The position numbers were made by a program, and so were the translations under genes. The notes under the pieces were generated by a model. It ran no database searches, had not been told where the DNA came from, and saw nothing but the letters and a program-made list of their open reading frames with translations. Below, one piece after another: positions 57,161 through 64,000 of a stretch of DNA of 64,000 nt. Positions within the stretch are counted from its first letter, which is position 1, and each line of letters begins with the position of its first letter. The stretch lies in NCBI RefSeq assembly GCF_026262505.1, contig NC_067206.1, forward strand, positions 5,608,879 to 5,672,878. The letters are read 5' to 3'. Origin of the DNA: Trichomonas vaginalis G3. Its lineage: Eukaryota > Parabasalia > Trichomonadida > Trichomonadidae.

Positions 57161-57294
57161 AACTTTACAAAGCACTTTATGACGGTCAAGAGATTGGATT
57201 TGACTTATGTAAGTCTTCTAGTCCTTGCTTTGCTGAAAAGTTTAACTTCTCAATAACGACTAAAACAAGCTTTATTCGTAAGTTGAAGTTCTGA
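57157..57294 (+). CDS. 45-codon frame overlapping the polymerase stop
   Basis: ATGA overlap with the polymerase end. Reads MKLYKALYDGQEIGFDLCKS then SSPCFAEKFNFSITTKTSFI and RKLKF. It may be a small separate protein or part of the polymerase C-terminus. Unrecognised. Confidence 0.35.
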   Translation: MKLYKALYDGQEIGFDLCKSSSPCFAEKFNFSITTKTSFIRKLKF

Positions 57295-57381
57295 GGTCAT
57301 TTATTTTGTCAGCAATGAGGTCATGAATGAGGTCATGAATGAGGTCATTTATTTGTCAGAAATGAGGTCATTCATGATAAA
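57292..57381. repeat. Short tandem repeat ATGAGGTCATGA
   Basis: Five GAGGTCAT units with ATTTATTTTGTCAGCA or ATGA between them, in the gap between the polymerase and the convergent gene. Simple repeats at gene ends also mark the TIRs. Confidence 0.7.
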
Positions 57382-57399
57382 AATAAAGCTAGCGTAGAT

Positions 57400-58250
57400 T
57401 TTACAATACTGCGATGGTAGAGTTTAAGAGTTGTGCTTCAATGTAGAGACAGTCCTTATGGTCTGGAGGTAAGAACACTGGGCATTATGGTCATGAGTGG
57501 AGAACATGTCTATCCAAAACTCACGATTGAAGCCAGTTAATTTATAGTATTTAGGGTAGGAAGTGGTGAAGTTCTTGTATGACCAATGAACTCATTTTCA
57601 ACTCCTTACTTAAGTTTGAATATAATATAGCTTGCTTTCTATCCCAAATGCCGGTGTTACAATCTTTGAAAATTCATTTTTCCTCGAAGCATTGCATCAT
57701 AATTGAAAAACATTTTTGAAATCATCATTGGGTTCAGAGATTTGAAATCTATACGTAATGGATTTTCTTTCTCTTTAGCGACTTCATTGAATGGTGAATA
57801 TAAACAAACTGACAGTCATGTGTTCCATCTTCATTTTCATTAAATTCATAATGAAAGTCTATAAGTTGTGGCTGACTACCTTCTTCTTTCAGTTGTGCAA
57901 GAAACTCACGTAAAGGCTGTAAAGTTTGTACTTCAATGTTAAACTTTTCTCGAACATTTCATTAAATGAAATCACATTGCAACAATGTTGTATCGTCTTT
58001 AAAGTATTTGTATATGTGAATGTTTTGGGCGCTTAAAGACTGTTCGTCATTTTCTATCTCGACTTGAAGTATAAAGTCAACCTTTCTGAAAGCACGTGTT
58101 ATATACATAGATGTTTATGCCAATGTACTTCTCTTCATTTATGTTCACAATCCAGTCTGTTGGAAACTTAAACGTTACTCTGTTCCCCTTTATTTTGACG
58201 TCAGGGTTTTCACTACTGAACGCAACAGATAAAGGTATTTGTCTATACAT
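57400..58250 (-). CDS. Penton/vertex-like protein (B, second copy), broken
   Basis: Starts MYRQIPLSVAFSSENPDVKI. It contains VTFKFPTDWIVNINEEKYIG and then RKVDFILQVEIENDEQSLSA and QNIHIYKYFKDDT. The tryptophan region matches YPRHWVEYVGGEKAIEI (41940-42809) and YPICWLQSPSDAKAIGF (10352-11210), so B, like A, carries two members of this family. Broken, more worn than the first B copy. Confidence 0.5.
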
Positions 58251-58274
58251 TTAATTCGGATAAAAATAAACCAT

Positions 58275-58535
58275 TTACTCTTTCTTTGCTTCAGCTTCTT
58301 TAGCTTTTGCTTCAGCTTCTTCTCTAGCTTTCTTCGCCAGTAGTCTGGGTTCTTTTGTCTTCCAGCAGCTAATGCAGCAAGTTGTTTTTCACTAAGTTTT
58401 TCTCTTTGGTCTCTCTGGCTTTTGTTCTTGTTTTTGTTCCTTCAGTTTGGATAAAATTTGCTCACGAATTTCTTTCTTCAATGCTTCAACATCTATGACC
58501 CCTTGGGTCTTGTCCGTAGGACTTGTCTGAGTCAT
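58275..58535 (-). CDS. Lys/Glu-rich small protein, broken
   Basis: Starts MTQTSPTDKTQGVIDVEALK, followed by a helical charged region (KKEIREQILSKLKEQKQEQK) and an Ala/Glu/Lys-rich C-terminus (AKAKEAEAKKE). A coiled-coil or disordered protein of about 86 residues. Divergent from the next gene. Broken once. No family recognised. Confidence 0.45.
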
Positions 58536-58579
58536 TTGACTGCAGATAAAAAAAAAATTAAAACTTTAACCGATGTAAA

Positions 58580-59010
58580 ATGAGCTTGTCAAAATCAGAA
58601 CGAGAGTCTATTATATTAAATGACGCAAGAGGAATACAACATCCTTTCTATTACGTAAGTCAGAGTAAAGATGGTAAAATATACGTAAGAAAAAGAAAAG
58701 GTTCCATTAGCGAATGCAGAAAGCGACAACATTAAGGTGTATGGCAAGGGTGAAGTCCACGAAGCCCATAACCTTCTATCAAACTGAAAAGTCAATAGAA
58801 CCAGAAGAAAAGAAGCCAGATGTACTTTCAATAACGAACCAAGAGCTTATTGCAAAGTTCGTGAATTTCATTGAAAAACAAACCGAGTCAAAGAACCCTG
58901 ACCCACCAGTGAAAGAAGTTGAGACAAAAGAGAATGTACAGTTCATTGAAAATGTCAAGAAACAACTTCCACCACGAATGCCAAGAAGAAGAGTGAGAAT
59001 AATGAAGTAA
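58580..59010 (+). CDS. Charged Polinton protein before the capsid gene, broken
   Basis: Starts MSLSKSERESIILNDARGIQ, then HPFYYVSQSKDGKIYVRKRK, a small beta-hairpin module like IESARSGNTNPNYKVTFHRN in the A gene at 14045-14629. The later part is helical (NQELIAKFVNFIEKQTESKN) and ends basic (PPRMPRRRVRIMK). Directly precedes the major capsid gene. Probably a virion protein or scaffold. Broken once. Confidence 0.5.
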
Positions 59011-59036
59011 ATAGATATTTTATCCGAAGTAAATAC

Positions 59037-60570
59037 ATGCAGAACGAACAGTTAAACGAATTTACTCCAGCAGAGCATATTCATCAGATTCGCTCATATT
59101 TCGATATCATAGACAATGCAGTTCAAATTGGTGACACTAATAGAAAATATTCTGACGCAAAGATTCCATCACAACCTGGAACTGCTAAAGATAACACATG
59201 GGTAACATTCAATCTCTCACCTCCTGGTGAAAATATGTTGGACCTTTACAATACATTCATTACGTATAAATGGAAGGTCAATTTATTGTAGATAAAGAAA
59301 TTGGTTCAGGTTCCAATAAAACAAACCCACCAGGATTTTTGGATTGGTTTCGATGACGCTTTCTATGCAGTTGCTGGATATCAAATCCTTGCAAATGGTC
59401 GTATCGTATATTCTCAAGACAACGCAAGAGAAGAAGCATATATAACTTCAAACTCACAAACTACCGAACAAATAAAGAAAGTAGATGTTTTCTCAAAGAC
59501 TCGACATGAAGATGTATGGAGTCATTCGGAACATGCAGAACAGGACAAATTGTTAGTGGTCCAATTACAGCAGGAAAATCATTGATTTTAAGCTTCGTTA
59601 AGAATTCCTGTTAGAAAGTTTTAATTAGAAGCTAAGATTATTCCAGCTTTTGCAGGAACATTCAGCTTAAAGTAAAGTTCAGTAGCGACGCCTTACAATG
59701 CACATCTATATCTGTAAATGATATCATTGCTTTCAATCCAACTCTTAAAGTTGCATTTGCTTCAGATTCAAATCCACCGACAAATAAATTTGTTCCATGG
59801 AATGAACCATTCACTATGATAACGAAGGCAGTAGAAGCTAGTGGAACAGTTACTATTACAACTGTAACCCAGCAACTATTTCGAACAAAGATGGATTTTA
59901 TGAATGTTTCATTCATCCAAAGTCATTCTCTTTAGACCCTAACATTTATACAGAACTTGTAGAACATTATACAAACGAGGCTTTATGTTTTCCTGTTAAA
60001 GTTATGGATTGGATTCCTATGGACGGTTCATTCTCAAAGAATACAGATAGTTCAAGTGCAACATTTACAGCAGCTTATACGCCTATTAATGTTAAAAGTA
60101 TTTGGGCACTATTTAGAAAGAAAGACAACTATTATGTTAATTTTGAGAACCCTAAGTTTAAATATCTTCAGCTTTCCATGGGAGCTTATGGAAATATGCC
60201 TGCAGAACCTGAAAAATCATATGGACCTGTATTTTATGAAATGGTTGCGAACGCTTGCAATACAAACAATGATATGATAGGATTTAATGAAGATGTTATG
60301 AGGTCATTGGTGGATGATGGTAGTGTGGAACATAAATGGGATAGCTATGACAACACACATTTCTTATGTGGTTTTCCAACAGAAGTGGACTTTTGCTTCC
60401 AGCAAGGTCAAACATCTACTGCTCCAATAACATACAAATTGTCTGTTAAAGGACCTATTGAACTAGCAACTGAAAACGTACCAAAGCCACTTATTGGATT
60501 TATGAGGGATTGTTGCTTTGCCATCAGTGCGTCAGGCATCCCAATAATAAGATTGATGACTATAACTTAG
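59037..60570 (+). CDS. Polinton major capsid protein (double jelly-roll type), broken
   Basis: About 510 codons. The start MQNEQLNEFTPAEHIHQIRS is followed by FNLSPPGENMLDLYNTFITY. The middle has DFWIGFDDAFYAVAGYQILA and the C-terminal part MDWIPMDGSFSKNTDSSSAT, KYLQLSMGAYGNMPAEPEKS, GPVFYEMVANACNTNNDMIG, HFLCGFPTEVDFCFQQGQTS and ends PLIGFMRDCCFAISASGIPI. Long beta-rich regions with Y/F/N, a position after a basic virion gene, and a size near the Polinton capsid support the call. It is diverged from the A copy at 578-2185. Broken, in a few places. Confidence 0.65.
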
Positions 60571-60622
60571 CAACGACGACAGTGAGGAATAAAGGATGAA
60601 CGTTTATTTTTAAAGCTTATAA

Positions 60623-60820
60623 ATGAGTTCTTCATCAAGCTCTCGTGAACCTTCACCATCTATGAAACAAACTTTACCAAACGATTATGGAGCACCTATT
60701 GAATATTTCTTACGAGCTGCACAATGGCAAAGAGCAGTCTCACCAAGGTTAGGTGTTCCACCAGCTCCTGTCAAAAATAGCATTTGGTCAAGTCCTTATA
60801 TAAATATGGTCTCCCACTAG
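60623..60820 (+). CDS. 65-codon Ser/Pro-rich protein, looks whole
   Basis: Reads MSSSSSSREPSPSMKQTLPN then DYGAPIEYFLRAAQWQRAVS, PRLGVPPAPVKNSIWSSPYI and NMVSH. A disordered start followed by one helix. The helix region resembles the 54-codon protein at 14649-14813 of A. Overlaps the next gene by 37 bases. Unrecognised. Confidence 0.5.
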   Translation: MSSSSSSREPSPSMKQTLPNDYGAPIEYFLRAAQWQRAVSPRLGVPPAPVKNSIWSSPYINMVSH

Positions 60821-61080
60821 GTTTGCTAGCTACAGCAGGAGCAGTTATGATGTTGAAAAGAAATAAAGCAAATGTTGTAAATAATACTGAAGTAGCTGAA
60901 GTTAAACAAACTCCAACACCTTCGCCAAAACCAACGCCTTCACAAACAACACCTTCAATGACTCCTGAACCTATGGAAGTACAAACTCCTGTTCAAAAGT
61001 CAACTCCTAAACCGACTCCAACATTTAAACCAGAACCTACTCCTCAAATAAATCGTAAAACTCCTGCGTTTCCTTACTGA
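60784..61080 (+). CDS. Membrane-anchored Pro/Thr-rich protein, looks whole
   Basis: A 98-codon frame: MVKSLYKYGLPLGLLATAGA then VMMLKRN gives one transmembrane segment (residues 9-24) followed by a long Pro/Thr/Lys-rich region (QTPTPSPKPTPSQTTPSMTP, KSTPKPTPTFKPEPTPQINR) resembling an extended stalk. Followed by a poly-A/T leader of the next gene. It could be a minor virion membrane-interacting protein; no family recognised. Confidence 0.55.
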   Translation: MVKSLYKYGLPLGLLATAGAVMMLKRNKANVVNNTEVAEVKQTPTPSPKPTPSQTTPSMTPEPMEVQTPVQKSTPKPTPTFKPEPTPQINRKTPAFPY

Positions 61081-61128
61081 AAAAATAACGTTATTTTTAT
61101 TTAATATTAAAATTTTTATTTGATTGAA

Positions 61129-61428
61129 ATGACGACTAAAGTCACTGAAGCAATGAAACAAAAGTTTTTGGTAGAATACATTAAATCAGGAACTATTCCA
61201 GAAGGTTTTTACATTCATACTATGAAGGATGGTAGAGTTCAGTTTAGAAAGATAAAGCAACCATTAGATAAAGAAGGAATTTTGAGAAAGATTAAACTTC
61301 ATGAGGACAACATTGCTGAACTTAAGAAGAAGTTAGAAGAGTTGGAGAAAGGAAGTGAGGATAAAGCAATGAATTCAAGGGTGAAAAAAGAGGTGAAAAA
61401 AGAGGTGAGATCTCACCACTTCACCTAA
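61129..61428 (+). CDS. Small helical protein reaching into the right TIR, looks whole
   Basis: About 99 codons starting MTTKVTEAMKQKFLVEYIKS, then GTIPEGFYIHTMKDGRVQFR and a coiled coil (LHEDNIAELKKKLEELEKGS). The N-terminal module resembles those at 14045-14629 and 58580-59010. Its last 22 codons are read from the palindromic element copy G (KKEVKKEVRSHHFT) and the stop is the TAA in CACCTAAAT, so the repeat has been drawn into the gene. A shorter ancestral end is likely. Confidence 0.55.
   Translation: MTTKVTEAMKQKFLVEYIKSGTIPEGFYIHTMKDGRVQFRKIKQPLDKEGILRKIKLHEDNIAELKKKLEELEKGSEDKAMNSRVKKEVKKEVRSHHFT
61380..61427. terminator. Palindromic 3'-end element, copy G
   Basis: GTGAAAAAAGAGGTGAAAAA then AGAGGTGAGATCTCACCACT and TCACCTAAA, at the inner edge of the right TIR, mirror of copy D. 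Confidence 0.55.
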
Positions 61429-61522
61429 ATTTATTTTTGTGCTATGTTTTCATACGTGTGAGGGTGGTGATATCATTATTTTTAAGTTTATTTTTTATTT
61501 TATTTTTTTTATTTGGATGTAA

Positions 61523-61849
61523 ATGACGAAAACTATTGAGATAACAAACTACAACGGTCATGAGTTCAAGAATTTGTTCTTCGTTCCTCGTGAAAATACA
61601 TTCTATCAGATACGAGGGAGAAAGGGTAAAGTTAGTTTGAGCGTTTATGACAACAAACATAATGGGAGATATATAAAAGCAATAGATACAAACGGTAAGC
61701 GTGTTTCATTAGCTTTGTCAAAACTTACTAACATTTATTTTGACAGTGACTTTGACTCTGACGATTGGAGTGACAGCAGCGATACTGAAGAATATGAACT
61801 ATTGTGTGAAGCACAGCAATGGGAAGCGCTGCAATACTTTTGTAAATGA
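61523..61849 (+). CDS. TIR-borne 108-codon protein, right copy, looks whole
   Basis: Encodes exactly the same protein as 40694-41020. The ATG follows TTTATTTGGATGTAA. Both copies point outward, toward the ends of the element. Two identical genes, each with its own promoter, mean the protein would be made whenever either end is transcribed. See the left copy for domains. Confidence 0.7.
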   Translation: MTKTIEITNYNGHEFKNLFFVPRENTFYQIRGRKGKVSLSVYDNKHNGRYIKAIDTNGKRVSLALSKLTNIYFDSDFDSDDWSDSSDTEEYELLCEAQQWEALQYFCK

Positions 61850-62064
61850 GAACATTAGTGGGAACGTTAGTGAGAACGTTTATTTTTTCATTAGTGAAGT
61901 CGTTAGTGAAGTCGTTAGTGAAGTCGTTAGTGAAGTCGTTAGTGAAGTCGTTAGTGAAGTCATTAGTGAAGTCATTTATGTGTCAGACGGTTTTGTAAAT
62001 ATTTAAGGTTAAGTTGGGTAAGGTGGAACGCAGTGCCGCCGTACCCAAGTTAACCATACTAACT

Positions 62065-63330
62065 TGTGTGTCAAACCGTCAGTCATATTGTCACTCAAAT
62101 TGTCAGTCATATTCTAACTAAAAAGCTAATTCATAGTGTCTGTCAAACCGAAGTCATATTGTCACTCAAACTCTCAATCATACACTCACTCAAATCAACA
62201 GTCATATTGTCAGTCAAACTGTCAGTCATATTGTCACTCAAACTGTCAGTCTTATTCTAACTAAAAAGCTAATTCATAGTGTCTGTCAAACCGAAGTCAT
62301 ATTGTCACTCAAATTGTCAGTCATACACTCACTCAAATCAACAGTCATATTGTCACCCAAACTGTCAGTCTTATTCTCACTAAAACCTTAAGTCATAGAG
62401 GCTGTCAAACCGTCAGTCATATTGTCACTCAAACTGTCAGTCTTATTCTAACTAAAAAGCTAATTCATAGTGTCTGTCAAACCGAAGTCATATTGTCAGT
62501 CAAACTGTCAGTCTTATTCTAACTAAAACCGTAAGTCATAGTGTGCGTCAAACCGTCAGTCATATTGTCAGTCAAACTATCAGTCTTATCCTAACTAAAA
62601 AGCTAATTCATAGTGTGTGTCAAACCGTCAGTCATATTGTCAGTCAAACTGTCAGTCTTATTCTAACTAAAACCGTAAGTCATAGTGTCTGTCAAACCGT
62701 CAGTCATATTGTCAGTCAAACCGTCAGTCTTATTCTAACTAAAACCGTAAGTCATGGTGTGGTCAAACCGTCAGTCATATTGTCAGTCAAACTATCAGTC
62801 TTACTCTCAATAAAAAGCTAATTCATAGTGTGTGTCAAACCGTCAGTCATATTGTCAGTCAAACTATCAGTCTTATTCTCACTAAAACCATCAGTCATAC
62901 ACTCTCTTAAACTATGAGTCATATTGTCACTCAAACTCTCAATCATACACTCACTCAAATCAACAGTCATATTGTCAGTCAAACTGTCAGTCATATTGTC
63001 ACTTAAACTGTCAGTCTTATTCTAACTAAAACCGTAAGTCAAAGTGTCTGTCAAACCGTCAGTCATATTCTCAGTCATACTGTAGTTCATACTATCACCC
63101 AAACTGTTGTTCATACTGTCACTCAAACTCTAAGTCATATTGTCAGTCAAACTGTGAGTCATATTCTCTCTCAAACCTTGAGTTATACTGACAACCAAAC
63201 CCTCATTCAAAATGTCACTCAAACTGTCAGTTATATTCCTAGACACATTCAAACTTTCAGGCATATTGTCAGCCAGATACTCAGTTATAGAGTCACTTTT
63301 TTGTCATTAATGAATTCAGTTATAGATTCA
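62065..63330. repeat. 24-bp satellite array, right part
   Basis: Continuation of the array at 40150-40526: TCAGTCATATTGTCACTCAA and ACTG units, with higher-order units of about 150 bp marked by AAAAAGCTAATTCATAGTGT. The first five bases (62065-62069, TGTGT) are the right target duplication of Polinton B. Units become more diverged past 63060. Confidence 0.9.
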
Positions 63331-64000
63331 AACATACATTCGGTCCAATATTGGATCATGCAGTTAATTCTACATTTTTTAACTTGTAAGTCATTATTTA
63401 TGAAAATATTTAAAATAGTGTAATTGCACAATGATGTGCAGTATTATCTTTAATATTAATATTGTAATATGATATTAGATTTTATCATATGAGATATTAA
63501 TATTGATTTATGGATTACTGCACAATGATGTGCAGTATTATCTTTAATATTAATATTGTAATATGCAATGTTATATTCTAATTTGAATGTTCCTTTTTAA
63601 CCTCATGATTTCTTCTCACTGATCTGCCTTTTTATGCAGCATTTTGTATTTAATCTCTCTTATCCTTTAGATTCTCTATGCTTTCCATCTTTCTAAACCA
63701 GATTCCATTGTTAATTCTTAAATTAACACAAATCTTAAATTTCATATTAGTCATTGCTCTGAAGTTATTGAAACATCTGACGTCTTTAGATTATCTTATC
63801 TAATATTAAAATGATTGATCTATTTACATTTTTAAAATAGTCCTAAAAAGTCTCAATATTTATAAAAGCATAATAAAATTAAATTTTTTAATATCATTTT
63901 GTAAATTATTCGTTTACTTTATGGCATAGTCTTGAAAAAGTATCAAAAAACATTATATTAATGGTCTCTAAAGAGGTTAAGTAGCATACACACAGATATG
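63331..64000. repeat. AT-rich end of window with a 47-bp direct repeat
   Basis: TTGCACAATGATGTGCAGTA then TTATCTTTAATATTAATATT and GTAATATG occur at about 63424-63471 and again from 63518-63565. Each starts with a small hairpin GCACAATGATGTGC. No gene is seen in the rest. Confidence 0.6.

Larger units (their letters stand above)
40527..62064. mobile_element. Polinton/Maverick element B, complete ends, 21.5 kb
   Basis: Delimited by inverted repeats starting AGTTAGTATGGTTAACTTGG and by a 5-bp TGTGT target duplication. Between the TIRs it carries a packaging ATPase, penton-like proteins, a collagen-like fibre with phage-type collar, DDE integrase, KilA-N protein, DNA polymerase B and major capsid protein. 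Several genes look whole (ATPase, fibre, penton-like, small virion genes), others are broken, in more than ten places in all. The TIR genes are identical in protein and the target duplication is perfect, so the insertion itself looks young even though the inside is damaged. Confidence 0.95.
61362..62064 (-). repeat. Right terminal inverted repeat of Polinton B
   Basis: About 703 bp, mirror of 40527-41186. It differs from the left copy mainly by the 12-bp microsatellite (GTGAAGTCGTTA, seven units here against three) and slight changes in T runs. It ends ...CCAAGTTAACCATACTAACT at 62064. Confidence 0.95.

Noticed and set aside
62066-63423. Plus-strand frames such as VSHIVSQTVSLILTKT
   Set aside because: Same satellite seen from the other strand; frames change freely across the array.

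Overview
The window is about 64 kb of AT-rich, intron-poor protist DNA, most likely from a parabasalid and probably Trichomonas vaginalis or a close relative. The grounds are ankyrin-repeat genes of the trichomonad DUF3447 type, an initiator-like TCATA motif 12 bp before the start of the large host gene, MULE-type DNA transposons, minisatellites, and two large Polinton/Maverick virus-like elements. The species is an inference; the sequence alone does not prove it.

Layout. (1) 1-20708: Polinton A, whose left end lies outside the window. It holds remains of major capsid protein, penton-like proteins, SF3 helicase, packaging ATPase, KilA-N protein, HNH endonuclease, DNA polymerase B, integrase, phage-like fibre/collar proteins and a Dam-type adenine methyltransferase. 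(2) 20709-22698: the ankyrin gene tail into which A inserted, then a TTAA-flanked MITE-like segment. (3) 22699-28053: one large intact host gene for a beta-propeller/low-complexity protein. (4) 28054-32785: a patchwork of gene fragments: a GH128-like hydrolase tail, and an ankyrin gene interrupted by a 2868-bp MULE-like element with a 9-bp target duplication and a GC-rich hairpin array. (5) 32786-36022: gene-free DNA with another hairpin array and a 52-bp minisatellite. (6) 36023-39222: a MULE transposase gene carrying an N-terminal FYR-like domain and a zinc ribbon. (7) 39420-40526 and 62065-63330: 21-bp and 24-bp minisatellites; the 24-bp array is split by (8) Polinton B, 40527-62064, delimited by ~0.66-0.70 kb terminal inverted repeats and a 5-bp TGTGT target duplication. 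(9) 63331-64000: AT-rich DNA with one short direct repeat.

How the parts fit. The Polintons carry a virus-like toolkit: virion shell (double jelly-roll capsid, penton-like proteins), DNA packaging (A32-like ATPase), replication (DNA polymerase B, SF3 helicase in A), integration (DDE integrase with TIRs), and fibres resembling phage tails. Both are broken in several genes, though many genes look whole. They share a closely similar cassette (about 7.0-9.2 kb in A, 49.8-52.6 kb in B) while their other genes are strongly diverged. They also share a palindromic element at gene 3' ends and, between divergent genes, very short bidirectional promoter-like spacers of the form TTTTATTCT...TAAAATG. The most unusual observations are the gene inside the TIRs of B, related to the C-terminal domain of the HNH endonuclease in A; the phage-like fibres; the FYR-MULE fusion; and the hairpin arrays.
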